The position numbers and the translations under genes were made by a program. A model generated the notes under the pieces. The model saw nothing but the letters and a program-made list of their open reading frames with translations. It did not search any database and was not told the origin of the DNA. This document shows positions 34,967 to 44,144 of a stretch of 64,000 nt of DNA, piece by piece. How positions within the stretch are numbered: the stretch's first letter is position 1; every line of letters begins with the position of its first letter. Source of the stretch: a virus; the IMG/VR virus record IMGVR_UViG_3300048587_000705, positions 34,643 through 98,642 of that record; one strand, written 5' to 3'.

Positions 34967-36508
34967 TTATATCACTATGTCCACAAACCAAGTCGTGTTG
35001 TCCACGTTGTCCGAGTTTGTGTTAAGGAAAAGGCTTCCCGTTGTGAGGGCGGACGTCGCGGCAGATCTGTTGGCGTACCTTGAGAGTGTAGCTATGTTCC
35101 TGCCTCCTATAAGGTTGGAAGTGGAGACCGTGTTGGCGTTGGTAAGGTCTGCGGAGACCACCCCGCCGCCAGTATCGTTGGCAAGCCTCCCCCCTGAGAA
35201 TATATTGTACCTGAAATATATCCCCGTCCATATACCAGATGCCGTGTTGAAGATATTGGTCAGCGGTATGGAATTGGTCGTGGACGTATATTGGCATATC
35301 ACCGTTGGGTTGTTCGTGCCATACCTGTAAAAAAAGTTGGTTATGGTATCGGGAAACAAAAGACTGCATTTGTCAAGTGTGAGGGTGCATCCAAAAGATG
35401 TCTCTTTTTCAAGGGTAAAGCAGTTTGTCCTTTCCGTGCCGTTTATATAGAACTCACAATTGGTGCACGTTATATTCCCCCCAACTTGGTCAAAGGACTC
35501 CGATGCTATGTTTATAGTAGAACCTTTATAAGAGTGCCTTATCTTACAGTTGGTAAATATGGTCTCGGATTCCCTCCCCATGTTCCAAAAATCCTTTTCC
35601 ACAGACACCAGTTCCGTGCCCTCCACTATAAAATTTTGGAAAGCGGGCATCCCATACCCAGAGGCATTCGAATAGTTGGACTCAAACAATGTGTACCCCG
35701 ATGCCCTTGCGCCGCTGAGTTGTATTTTTCCTGAGCCGTTTATCTTTATAATATTTAACTGTTCCGCTCCACCAGTACTTCCTATGTTCCTAAACCCTTT
35801 TTGGTTAAGTGTCAGTACCGCACCCTCTTTAACGGTTAGGTTGAGCGTCGATTTTATGTTGGTCAAAGTATCATAATCGACAAACCAAGATCCTGTTGAC
35901 GGTGTATGGTTTACGACTGCCCCTTCTTCCAATATTACGTTAAGGTTCCTGTAAGAGAGGTTTCCAGTGAAGGTATAGGTATTTCCTTTTTGTACTATAA
36001 TGGTGGCGTTCTGGTTCTCGGGCGCATCGGCGGTACCGTTACCAACAAAAGCCGTAATGGCGTTCGCAATGGTCTTGAAGGGTTTTCCCAATGTACCGAG
36101 TTCCTCCGAGCCAGTATAAAGGTTGTTCACTATATATTGTTCTATACCTAAGTCTGAAATCTCTATGGTTATGTTGTCGCCTACCGTAGATATATTCAAA
36201 CTGTCCGATTTTAGAGTCCTGAACTGTCTTATTCCACTAGGGGAGATACCTTTGTACACCTCTGCCTCGCCTCCTACGTTCTGTATGACAAAACTACCTG
36301 CGCTCTGTATAAGGTCAAGCAGTTCGCACAGGTACTCATCAATAGCGGTAAGTGCATCCTGTAATGTACCACCACGTGCAAAATCGACACACTCAAGGTC
36401 TATGTTCAGGGTAACGCACTCTGTCCCTGTCTTTATTGCGCAGCCGCAGGAAGATTTTGTTTTGCACCCGCAGTTGGGCACAGTATTGTTACATTTATTA
36501 CATCCCAT
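34967..36508 (-). CDS. Beta-helix tail spike/fibre-like protein
   Basis: 513 aa. The N-terminal 25 residues are Cys-rich (MGCNKCNNTVPNCGCKTK), followed by an anchor-like helix (ALTAIDEYLCELLDLI). From about residue 135 the signature GTLGKPFKTIANAITAF opens a right-handed beta-helix (pectin-lyase-like fold), with repeated NxxIxxxGxI turns to about 470. Such proteins often bind or cut surface polysaccharide. I see no clear catalytic set. The Cys/LECVDF motif is shared with the two small genes just upstream, pointing to a common attachment site. It is the last gene before a strong terminator. A head fibre or a tail spike are both possible. Confidence 0.78.
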   Translation of the reverse strand: MGCNKCNNTVPNCGCKTKSSCGCAIKTGTECVTLNIDLECVDFARGGTLQDALTAIDEYLCELLDLIQSAGSFVIQNVGGEAEVYKGISPSGIRQFRTLKSDSLNISTVGDNITIEISDLGIEQYIVNNLYTGSEELGTLGKPFKTIANAITAFVGNGTADAPENQNATIIVQKGNTYTFTGNLSYRNLNVILEEGAVVNHTPSTGSWFVDYDTLTNIKSTLNLTVKEGAVLTLNQKGFRNIGSTGGAEQLNIIKINGSGKIQLSGARASGYTLFESNYSNASGYGMPAFQNFIVEGTELVSVEKDFWNMGRESETIFTNCKIRHSYKGSTINIASESFDQVGGNITCTNCEFYINGTERTNCFTLEKETSFGCTLTLDKCSLLFPDTITNFFYRYGTNNPTVICQYTSTTNSIPLTNIFNTASGIWTGIYFRYNIFSGGRLANDTGGGVVSADLTNANTVSTSNLIGGRNIATLSRYANRSAATSALTTGSLFLNTNSDNVDNTTWFVDIVI

Positions 36509-36510
36509 TT

Positions 36511-36735
36511 CTATAAGTTATTTTCTATTGTTGTTACTCTTTCCGTAAGGCTTATTATCCTTGTGGAAATATATTCCACCACTTCGTTGAGCGTGGGTGT
36601 GTCACCCCATCCAAAATATATGTTGATATCATTGGGCAATTCTATCATTTGTACACATTTGGAGTTGTGGAAATCTTCGCATTCCAGTTCGGTGTTGTCC
36701 ACTGTCGGTATTGTCGTTGTTTGGCAGGTTTTCAT
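36511..36735 (-). CDS. Small Cys-containing appendage protein (74 aa)
   Basis: Begins MKTCQTTTIPTVDNTELEC and continues EDFHNSKC; the TELECEDF stretch parallels LECVDF in the 513-aa protein and TCVDYE in the 143-aa protein. The C-terminal half forms a predicted helix (LNEVVEYISTRIISLTER) that could trimerise. The gene starts 2 nt after the 143-aa gene ends and ends 2 nt before the beta-helix gene starts. Probable adaptor or small fibre protein of the virion; no family name. Confidence 0.6.
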   Translation of the reverse strand: MKTCQTTTIPTVDNTELECEDFHNSKCVQMIELPNDINIYFGWGDTPTLNEVVEYISTRIISLTERVTTIENNL

Positions 36736-36737
36736 TT

Positions 36738-37169
36738 TTATGCTGTGTTTGTGTTTATCTGTGTTATCATGGTCTGCAACAGTCCTTTTAACGTTGTTGG
36801 CACTTCACCGCAACTGTCTACTAGACTGCCGAGTTCCAAATCGCAGGGTTCGATGGACATGTCACATATTGCGGTAGATTCAAGTGTTGCTACTTTTTCC
36901 TTTAACATGCAAATTTCCTCCTCGTATTTCTGTACAACTTTTTTGATGTCCTTGTCGCCTATATAAGAAAGGCAATCGTTCGGCACCTCTGATAAATCCA
37001 CTTTGTCAAAAAGGTCGTCTACCAGTTCGTATAAGTCTTTCGTGGTGTCGTCGAGTGTTATACATGGTTGGTTTAGTTTTGTATTATCTCCCAATGTATT
37101 TTCATAATCCACACAGGTAGCAAATGTACTATCGGGACAGGTATTCTTTATTTTATTACAGTTTCCCAT
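36738..37169 (-). CDS. Small coiled-coil appendage protein (143 aa)
   Basis: Cys-rich N-terminus (MGNCNKIKNTCPDSTFATC), a helical middle with leucine heptads (DLYELVDDLFDKV; YEEEICMLKEKVATLES) and a C-terminal part with three more Cys. It resembles in build the short fibre or 'head fibre dimer' proteins of crAss-like phages, but that is an analogy. Its N-terminal motif resembles the next two genes in the cluster. No signal peptide. Confidence 0.6.
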   Translation of the reverse strand: MGNCNKIKNTCPDSTFATCVDYENTLGDNTKLNQPCITLDDTTKDLYELVDDLFDKVDLSEVPNDCLSYIGDKDIKKVVQKYEEEICMLKEKVATLESTAICDMSIEPCDLELGSLVDSCGEVPTTLKGLLQTMITQINTNTA

Positions 37170-37212
37170 TTTTTATATATTCTTAGATTAAGTTTTTTAT
37201 CAAAAGTGTCTT

Positions 37213-37395
37213 TTACATAAACAATAAGCACGTTGACTCGACTTCCTTTTTCTTTACTTTTTCGGTACTGTTGAACCGCTCGTATATGCCGTACACAATT
37301 CCGCCGAATGCCACAGCAAAGACTTCTTTGTCAAAAAGGTATAGTACAAGTGTGCCAATAGCTCCTATTATTCCGAAAATTAGTTTGTTTTTCAT
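37213..37395 (-). CDS. Small membrane protein, holin-like
   Basis: 60 aa with two hydrophobic helices (LIFGIIGAIGTLVLYLF and VFAVAFGGIVYGIY) and a charged C-terminal tail (KVKKKEVES). The size and hairpin topology fit a small holin or a membrane exclusion protein. It overlaps the downstream signal-peptide gene by 4 nt, so the two are translationally coupled. It lies far from the endolysin, so a lysis role is only one option. Confidence 0.55.
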   Translation of the reverse strand: MKNKLIFGIIGAIGTLVLYLFDKEVFAVAFGGIVYGIYERFNSTEKVKKKEVESTCLLFM

Positions 37396-37583
37396 AGTTC
37401 CTTCAATTTAATTTTATAATATTCAACTTTAATCGTGTCGTTCCGTTGTTCGTATTTCTCAATCAAAACGGTGTAAATCTGTTTGCTTTCGTACCCCATT
37501 AATACATCTTCATAAACTTTCACAACGTCTATTTCAGTTTGTGCGAAGGTTAGGAACGGGATTAATAGGAATAGGGTTTTCAT
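37392..37583 (-). CDS. Small exported protein with signal peptide
   Basis: 63 aa. The N-terminus MKTLFLLIPFLTFAQTEID is a standard Sec signal, with the 'FAQ' cleavage context common in Flavobacteria; about 45 residues of charged, helical mature protein follow. Coupled to the 60-aa membrane protein (4-nt overlap). A holin/spanin-like pair or a superinfection-exclusion pair would fit, and so would capture of a host gene: the codon use is AT-rich like the fibre genes next to it. No family recognised. Confidence 0.55.
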   Translation of the reverse strand: MKTLFLLIPFLTFAQTEIDVVKVYEDVLMGYESKQIYTVLIEKYEQRNDTIKVEYYKIKLKEL

Positions 37584-37587
37584 AGGT

Positions 37588-39531
37588 TTATATTAAAGGT
37601 ATTCCATTTCTAACTCTATAATCTATTTCTATTGCTTCCGCACCAGTGAACAAAGGTCTATCTCTCCACATTGCCCATTCTTTTCCTTTTGCTTTTAGGG
37701 GAAGAGCATTATTGTATAGTGATCCAAAATAGACATCGTTTGTATCTGTAGACATTCCCGTATATGTTCCCGTCATTGATGTTGTGCCTACTGATGTGTT
37801 GCCATCTAAAATTGCGGAAAGACCCGTATGCACCTTTGAACCATCATATTTAAAAAGAATGGTATGTAAAGTTCCTGCCGTAAACAATGAATCGGGTATT
37901 GTTAAGACAAGGTAATTAGTTAATGATGTTGCTATATAAAATAGTAGATTTGAACCGATTTTAACTATTTGATATTGCTTAAGCGAACCTCCCCTTTTAC
38001 TTATAAAGAACTGATTTCCGCTTTTATCATCCCAAATAAAGGAAATAAGAAACATTGCGCTATAATCTGAAGCACCATTGTCAAGATTAAGTCCAGCAGC
38101 GTTCGGTATTCTTATATTTCTTGTATCACCAAACTGCGCATAACCCGCAGAATATGTCATTGCCGTATCAATTCCATTATTACCGTTACCACTTGAATCA
38201 TTGGAATTGGTCGCAAGTTTCCAATAACCAATCATATCAGTAGCAAAATCAAAAGCACCCGTTGTAGCCTGCGTAACCTCATTACTAAACCCGCTTTTGT
38301 TTCCTACGTCATCAACGGTCTTTAAAGTAATATCGTAGGAAGTGGAAGCGGTCAATCCAGTAATTACCCATCCTTCCGTTGCATCGGTTGTATTCTCTAA
38401 AAACACACCATCAAGCCAAACCTCGTAATAATCAATAGGATTATCAGCACTTGGCGTAGTCCAATCCAAAGTGATTGAGGTATCGTCAAAAGCCGTTACG
38501 TTTAAATCTGCTATTTCACCTACGATTAGTGTTGAAAATGTTATTTCGTTTGAATATGCTGGCGTTTCACTTAATCCGCTACCATTATAAAACTCATCGC
38601 AAGCAGCGATTTTTATAGTATAAGATGTTCCTAAAACTAACCCTATTAATATCTGCCCACTTGCATATATTTCTTTAAAAGGTGTGTATAGTTGTATAGG
38701 GTCATCTGTTCCATCACTTAACCAAACCTCATAAAAAGAAAGTGAGTTTGTTGATGTTGGGGGTGTAAAATTTAATATAACAGTTGTAGATGTAATAACA
38801 CTCACGCTTAAATCCGTAATATTTGCAGGTGGTGTTGTGTTTGCTATAAAATGTGCTTCACCGCCATTTAATACTAATTTATCAATATCTCCATCTTGAC
38901 TACCTCCGTTATTAGTTTCATTAAGAATATTGGTGTATAATTGTAAATTTGAATCTACAAGTAGAAAAGTATTATTGTCTCCAGATGATATTCCAAGTTC
39001 AGCCAAAGGCGCATACAATCTTTGTCCTGAAAATATAGGTTTGTAATTTCCTAATGTTACACGTTGTAGTTTAGGTAAATATCTGTAAAGTATTGGTGTA
39101 TTGTAACAAAAGAAATTATCAGCCGATTTTAATCTAGGGAAATATATTGCTTTTAAATTGGTTTGGACACGCATAAAGTTTGTTCCAACACCCTCAATTT
39201 TTCCCTGTAAATCAAACCAATAAGTAATTATATTATCATAAAATCCAGGGGCATAAAACCTATTATTAGATAATACTAATTTCTTGTTTATTTTACAAGC
39301 AACATTATTGCTACCATCTACTGAAAAATCAGTAATATCTGATTCGGCAATTCCACCTAAAGCAGTAGCTAACAAAGCGGGCGTATTTGCTACTGCTCCA
39401 ATACCACCTATAAAGGTGTTTGGTCCTATCCAAGGTTCATATACTAAAACATCACCTAAGTAGGCTTTATTTATCTCTACACTACCAAGATAGATTTTAT
39501 CTATATCTGTATTTCCTAATTTAATTCCCAT
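37588..39531 (-). CDS. Tail fibre with Fn3 repeats and LamG-like lectin domain
   Basis: 647 aa. The N-terminus carries a double tail-fibre motif (TDIDKIYLGSVEINKAYLG, then LVYEPW). Residues about 60-225 are an unassigned beta-rich domain. Two fibronectin type III domains follow (about 235-330 and 335-425; FYEVWLSDG and YYEVWLDG are the matching strands, with TSYTIKIAACD and TSYDITLKTVDDVGNKSG). The C-terminal 220 residues look like a concanavalin A/LamG lectin (MIGYWKLATNSNDSSGNGNN, FGSLYNNALPLKAKG). Likely host-glycan binding at the tail or capsid surface. The gene is AT-rich throughout, unlike the structural genes, and probably was recently acquired. Confidence 0.82.
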   Translation of the reverse strand: MGIKLGNTDIDKIYLGSVEINKAYLGDVLVYEPWIGPNTFIGGIGAVANTPALLATALGGIAESDITDFSVDGSNNVACKINKKLVLSNNRFYAPGFYDNIITYWFDLQGKIEGVGTNFMRVQTNLKAIYFPRLKSADNFFCYNTPILYRYLPKLQRVTLGNYKPIFSGQRLYAPLAELGISSGDNNTFLLVDSNLQLYTNILNETNNGGSQDGDIDKLVLNGGEAHFIANTTPPANITDLSVSVITSTTVILNFTPPTSTNSLSFYEVWLSDGTDDPIQLYTPFKEIYASGQILIGLVLGTSYTIKIAACDEFYNGSGLSETPAYSNEITFSTLIVGEIADLNVTAFDDTSITLDWTTPSADNPIDYYEVWLDGVFLENTTDATEGWVITGLTASTSYDITLKTVDDVGNKSGFSNEVTQATTGAFDFATDMIGYWKLATNSNDSSGNGNNGIDTAMTYSAGYAQFGDTRNIRIPNAAGLNLDNGASDYSAMFLISFIWDDKSGNQFFISKRGGSLKQYQIVKIGSNLLFYIATSLTNYLVLTIPDSLFTAGTLHTILFKYDGSKVHTGLSAILDGNTSVGTTSMTGTYTGMSTDTNDVYFGSLYNNALPLKAKGKEWAMWRDRPLFTGAEAIEIDYRVRNGIPLI

Positions 39532-42012
39532 CTAAGCGTCTGTTATAATGTATAAGGTAGTTTCTATTTTTGTTCCTGACGCATATTCAGTCGTTGTGCA
39601 ACTAACTACGTTTTTAATTTTATCAGAACCACTTGGCTCTCCGTAAGTTGACGATAAAAGCGAACTATCATTAAATGTTGTTTTTGAATTTCTAATTAAA
39701 AATGCTTTGGAAATAATATCAGCAAACAAAGTATGCCCATCTTCGTTAGGGTGTAGTCCATCTGTTGTATAAGTTGCTATTGTTTGTAAATTAAATCCAG
39801 AAAGAGAGTATAAATCAATACATTGAACTGAGTAGTCTAAACATATCTGCATTATCAAATCTCTTAAATCTACCATTCCCCAACCATTCCCGTTTTTATC
39901 TCTGTATGTAAACGCCCCACCACCTGATTGATTTATTTCAGGTGGTGTAATAATATAAATCTCTAATTTTGGATTTGAAGTTTTTAGAACTTCAATAAAA
40001 TGCTTTAATTTACCTGCGTAACTTTCAGAATTTACAGTTGCATTACGTTTACCAAGTTCAATTGAATAACGAACATCATTATACCCTAGAAAAATGGAGC
40101 AAATATCAAAACCTAAAAAATAACTAGAATCGCCTAAAATTAGCGCATCTAAATCTTCCGATTGATTTAGAATGTTGTCCCCAGGAACGGCGTTTGAAAC
40201 CGTACCTGTGAATCCTAAAATTTCAGCAACCTTTCCTGTATATTTTATCGTTGAAGTAGTGTATGAAACACTATCGCCAAATATTACCCATTTTTTTTCG
40301 CTAATATCAAGATTATCTGGTAAACTCCCTATATTCCCATAAGGCGCACTAACCAATCTGTAATCGGTCATATCTCCGTTGGTGGTGCCTAAGTACTGGT
40401 AGTAGGCGTACTTTCTTGTTTCGCCTGTGGGGAAGGTTAGGTTTGTGTCTGCGGAAGCATCGGTGACTTTAACTATTTGTTGGTCGGTTTGATTTGCTTG
40501 GTCTAATAACATTAAAGTTATTGTACCATAGGGGTTGTATACTTCTTGTATAGCGCTGTCCGCTAAGTCCAAGGATGCATTTATCTCTGTTGTAAGTTTT
40601 ACCCTTCCTACGCTTCCGTTTTTTATCTCCGCGGTTATATCCTGCCCCGTCAAGGTAAAGTCTATATCTGTACTATCGGTCACGGTAACGGGGTCGTGCA
40701 TACTTTCGGTTATGTTGTCCTGCAACTCCTCTATTGCGGACTGTACGTCCGTTGACACTATATCCCCAAAAGGTGTTACCGATACATTGTCTGCCTCTGG
40801 ATTGAGTGCCTGTTCCTTCTCATCCTGCGTCAAGTGTTGATAATCGCCTACATTAAGCCCGTTCAAGCTGTTGTGCTGCAAGTTGTTGCCTTGTGACACC
40901 CCTGACTGCAACCTTATGTCGTCCAAGAAATATCCTATCGGGTAGGTTCCAAAGGTGGGTCTTGTATGTTTTATATATATTTTTTGTGCCGTGCCCGTTA
41001 TCGTAAAAAGTTCTTTCTGTACCGCCGTGAACTGGTAGCTTCCAGTCAAGTCCCTGTTTATTGGGAGCTGTACTTGGTTGGACACAGGGTTGTCCGTTAT
41101 GTCAAGGTACCCTACGACAAGATAAAGATCTTTTTCGACCGGCTGTTTTAGGTTTATCTTTAAGCTGAGGGTATCCCAATCATCTGGTTCAAAAGGTGAG
41201 CCCTTGTCAAATATGATAAGGTTGTCCTTTTCTACGTCCGTAGACTCTACCGAATAAACACCGCTTTCAGGGTCTGTCGTAGACTCAAAGTCCACTGTAC
41301 CGATACCCGTAAAACTGCCAACCCATTCTTGGTTTTCCCTGTACACCCATTCTGTAACGACCTCCCCGCCGGGCTCCACAGTGTTTGCGGACACTATTAT
41401 GGACGTAAGGTACACCTGTTCACCCACGTTTACCTGCGGTGTGACAGGCTCTTCTGCGGGGATTCCCGTCAGGACGTCAAACCCGTTTATGTCAACGTAC
41501 ACCACATCTATCCTGTCGAGGGATGGGTGCGAGCCCTGTAGTGTTACCTGCCCTGATGGTATGTTATAGACCGTCCCATTTATTTTGACCGTGGCTTCAC
41601 TAACATCGTACACGTACCCACTCCCGCTCCAAGTGACGATACCTCCCGATATAAGACCATTGGGTATCAAGGAATTTATATAGTCCACCATTGTCTGTAC
41701 CGATGGGTACAATGTGTGGTTTATAATAGATACGTCCTGTACCTTGTTGGTCTTGTCCTCTTTTAGGTTCAGTAAGGTTACCAAGTCTGTTTGGTCGGAT
41801 ATGTCACCGCCTATATTGCCCCAATCTACTCCCCTTTCGTTGATAATATCTATTATCATCTGGGTGTTGCCCACTCTCTTTGGTACCCCCGATTGGCTCG
41901 TTACATAGCATTCCACGTCATTTCCGCCAAGGTATATGGCATAGAAATAATCGGGCTTCCATTTTGTTGGAACCTTTGTGTCAGCTATGAATCTAAGTGG
42001 TCTCTCTGCCAT
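39532..42012 (-). CDS. Tail fibre with C-terminal SGNH-type esterase
   Basis: 826 aa; the stop is directly followed by the next gene's ATG. Residues about 100-320 are fibre-like beta sequence (an N-terminal baseplate-type domain includes GNDVECYVTSQSGVPKRVGN). The C-terminal part (about 570-800) is an SGNH/GDSL hydrolase: WVIFGDSVSY (block I, Ser near residue 580), FLGYNDV (block III), DGLHPNEDGH (block V, catalytic Asp/His near 752). Such enzymes remove acetyl groups from host surface polysaccharide. From about 40.35 kb leftward the DNA becomes AT-rich, so the esterase tip appears swapped onto an older shaft. Confidence 0.85.
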   Translation of the reverse strand: MAERPLRFIADTKVPTKWKPDYFYAIYLGGNDVECYVTSQSGVPKRVGNTQMIIDIINERGVDWGNIGGDISDQTDLVTLLNLKEDKTNKVQDVSIINHTLYPSVQTMVDYINSLIPNGLISGGIVTWSGSGYVYDVSEATVKINGTVYNIPSGQVTLQGSHPSLDRIDVVYVDINGFDVLTGIPAEEPVTPQVNVGEQVYLTSIIVSANTVEPGGEVVTEWVYRENQEWVGSFTGIGTVDFESTTDPESGVYSVESTDVEKDNLIIFDKGSPFEPDDWDTLSLKINLKQPVEKDLYLVVGYLDITDNPVSNQVQLPINRDLTGSYQFTAVQKELFTITGTAQKIYIKHTRPTFGTYPIGYFLDDIRLQSGVSQGNNLQHNSLNGLNVGDYQHLTQDEKEQALNPEADNVSVTPFGDIVSTDVQSAIEELQDNITESMHDPVTVTDSTDIDFTLTGQDITAEIKNGSVGRVKLTTEINASLDLADSAIQEVYNPYGTITLMLLDQANQTDQQIVKVTDASADTNLTFPTGETRKYAYYQYLGTTNGDMTDYRLVSAPYGNIGSLPDNLDISEKKWVIFGDSVSYTTSTIKYTGKVAEILGFTGTVSNAVPGDNILNQSEDLDALILGDSSYFLGFDICSIFLGYNDVRYSIELGKRNATVNSESYAGKLKHFIEVLKTSNPKLEIYIITPPEINQSGGGAFTYRDKNGNGWGMVDLRDLIMQICLDYSVQCIDLYSLSGFNLQTIATYTTDGLHPNEDGHTLFADIISKAFLIRNSKTTFNDSSLLSSTYGEPSGSDKIKNVVSCTTTEYASGTKIETTLYIITDA

Positions 42013-42032
42013 TTTTGGTCTTTATGTTTTTG

Positions 42033-42401
42033 CTACCAACTCTTGTTTTCCCAGTTTACGCAATCTGCACACTCACTATTTGAAACGGTTGTTGCTTGGG
42101 AGTAGTTGTGGTAGGTATTTTCTCTTGATACTATCTTTTCGAGTTCACTTTTTTCCTCTGGTACGTATGCTGCGCCGTCACATCCATTTAACTGTGCGTT
42201 TATACTGTCTATCAGCTCACAGTTCTCGGTACAGATATAGGACAATGTCATAAGTGCGTGGTTTCGCTGTTTTCTGTCGGTTCCATTGCCCAACATAAAC
42301 CTTTCTTTCAACAAAAAGTTTTTGGCCTGTTTCAACATGTCCTTCTCAAGGGTGTTCCTTACGCTGTCTATTGTCTTTATGTATATTGATTGGCTCGACA
42401 T
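42033..42401 (-). CDS. Unassigned small protein with Cys residues (122 aa)
   Basis: Helical N-terminal half (TLEKDMLKQAKNFLLKERFM), a short Cys segment (YICTENCELIDSINAQLNGC) and a C-terminus with two Cys (ECADCVNW). No signal or membrane segment. It sits between the SGNH fibre gene and a membrane-protein gene in the appendage operon with 1-20 nt gaps. An adaptor or chaperone of the fibres is a guess from context. Confidence 0.6.
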   Translation of the reverse strand: MSSQSIYIKTIDSVRNTLEKDMLKQAKNFLLKERFMLGNGTDRKQRNHALMTLSYICTENCELIDSINAQLNGCDGAAYVPEEKSELEKIVSRENTYHNYSQATTVSNSECADCVNWENKSW

Positions 42402-42402
42402 G

Positions 42403-42981
42403 CTATTTGTTTGGTTTTTTGTGCTTTACCTTGTATATGTAGCGGTTCTTGTCCTCTGTTCCCGATGCGCCAAATTGGACGTTCTGTATTCTTTTCCATA
42501 TCCACAGCAGTTTTACCTCTTTTGTATGGCTGTACCTAAAGTGTTTCTGCCCGTCTATCTCGTAGGTGGTGTATATTGTTCCTCTATCGTTATAGTCGCA
42601 CCATTTTAGCCCGTCCTTTTCTGTGGTATTTATTTTGTACTGTATGTTTTCCAATGTGCCGATTTTTGGAATAATTACATGTAACTTAAAATAAAAGAAA
42701 CTATTGCGTACTATGTTCCATTTCAAATACCACCAAAATTTGGTAAAAAGATTTCTGCTCTCTATGTCATATATACCCCACTCAATCCTCTGTTTGTCCG
42801 CTCCGTAATTATTTTCCGTGTCTGTGGGTTCGTCTGTATTTACAAACCATATTAAAAATGGTGTCTTGTTCTTTCTTATCTTATTTACCCACGGGAATAT
42901 AAGTGGGCAGACTATAAGATTCAAGAACCACATAAAAACGTACAGTAATCCTATCAGTATATGTCTTAGTATTGGGTTCAT
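42403..42981 (-). CDS. Membrane-anchored protein of unknown function (192 aa)
   Basis: One or two N-terminal hydrophobic helices (ILIGLLYVFMWFLNLIVCPL) followed by a Trp/Tyr-rich soluble domain (FTKFWWYLKWNIVRN, LLWIWKRIQNVQFG). Proteins of this look occur in many large phages of different types, and their function is not known to me. Because of the membrane anchor it may act in the infected cell (exclusion or lysis control) and not in the particle. It is transcribed with the appendage genes; an 86-nt AT-rich gap with no clear promoter separates it from the upstream gene. Confidence 0.65.
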   Translation of the reverse strand: MNPILRHILIGLLYVFMWFLNLIVCPLIFPWVNKIRKNKTPFLIWFVNTDEPTDTENNYGADKQRIEWGIYDIESRNLFTKFWWYLKWNIVRNSFFYFKLHVIIPKIGTLENIQYKINTTEKDGLKWCDYNDRGTIYTTYEIDGQKHFRYSHTKEVKLLWIWKRIQNVQFGASGTEDKNRYIYKVKHKKPNK

Positions 42982-43067
42982 TATATTGGTCTATATATTT
43001 TTGGTTATTATAATTGTTCGTTTACCATAATTAAAAATATAATACCCATATTGCTTGTGTATTCATA

Positions 43068-44144
43068 TTAAGCTAACTCTAATTTACCAAATAAATCATA
43101 TTCATCTGTTGCAACACAATCTAATCCCCAAACGCTAAACTGCTCCAATGTTTTGTTGGTTTCACTTGCGCCCACGTTTATGGTTACTCCACTTGCTCCA
43201 ACAAAAGTTATTTGACCTGTCCCCCGCTGTTTGCCCTCATACCGATTGTTGATTGGTAGAGAAGCGGGAACGGTAACGGTACATCCCGTGGCGTTGGTGA
43301 AATGGATTATTAAATCCTTGTCCGTTGCTAATAAGGTGTAGGTTGATGCGGAAACTTCTTTGATGTTTTTTCTTGAAGTATATTCCTCAGTTGAAAGCCT
43401 AAAGTTCGTGCTTACACCAAAATAATTATCTCTCGGGTAATAATACGTTACAGGACCTGATGAGTACCCTTTGGTTAGTCTGTCTATGTAAAAGACAGCC
43501 GAGCCAGTATAAGATGTTGTCGTAAAAACCAAACGACCTTCCGTCAATTGAGTAATTATGCCTGAATATATGGTTTCAAAGCCTTCTTTTTTGTACCAAC
43601 TCTGACGAGACAAATCTGTACTTTTTAAATAAATATCTTTATCCGATATATTTCCTACGTTTAAAACTTCATCCAAATCAGGTATATATACTTCTGGAAT
43701 ATCCCCCATTGTAGCAACAGGATTAGCACCGCTAAGTCCGTTTGCGTTTTGGATGCCCGCTAATTCGTCTGGGGTCAATTCGTCATCAACCGAAACTTCA
43801 ACCCATTCTGCATCTTTTCTTCCATAAATATTTCCATCTTCGGGTGCTTCCTCAATCCCTGCCCCGCTACCTCCCGAGGCTGACTTAAAACCCGTGTTGG
43901 CGAATATAAAGGTGTCAAATGCTTCCTGTGATGCAAACCTTGAACCCTCGTTGGTAAACTTTTTCCAACTGTTCCCTGATATCTCTGTCTGTAGTTTGTC
44001 GTTTATCAGGATATTGTACCGTTCGGTGTCCTTTACATTGTTGTCGAACCTTACATGTATCTTGTACTCTGTCCATTTTTTTTCACCTTTTTCTATAAAA
44101 AAGTAGTTGCCTTTTGCGTATATCTCTATCATCTTTTTTAACAA
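43068..44144 (-). CDS. Virion fibre-like protein with exchangeable C-terminal part
   Basis: 358 aa. The N-terminal 95 residues are a compact charged domain (KKWTEYKIHVRFDNNVK). Then a Gly/Ser linker (SASGGSGAG) and a beta-rich region with an EAPEDGNIYGRKDAEWVEV fibre motif. The C-terminus carries a typical appendage repeat (VTVPASLPINNRYEGKQRGT; ITFVGASGVTIN). DNA left of about 43.87 kb is AT-richer than the N-terminal part, and the break falls at the Gly linker. It overlaps the 177-aa gene by 7 nt. Likely a decorating head fibre or tail fibre; receptor or glycan contact is inferred. Confidence 0.7.
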   Translation of the reverse strand: MLKKMIEIYAKGNYFFIEKGEKKWTEYKIHVRFDNNVKDTERYNILINDKLQTEISGNSWKKFTNEGSRFASQEAFDTFIFANTGFKSASGGSGAGIEEAPEDGNIYGRKDAEWVEVSVDDELTPDELAGIQNANGLSGANPVATMGDIPEVYIPDLDEVLNVGNISDKDIYLKSTDLSRQSWYKKEGFETIYSGIITQLTEGRLVFTTTSYTGSAVFYIDRLTKGYSSGPVTYYYPRDNYFGVSTNFRLSTEEYTSRKNIKEVSASTYTLLATDKDLIIHFTNATGCTVTVPASLPINNRYEGKQRGTGQITFVGASGVTINVGASETNKTLEQFSVWGLDCVATDEYDLFGKLELA

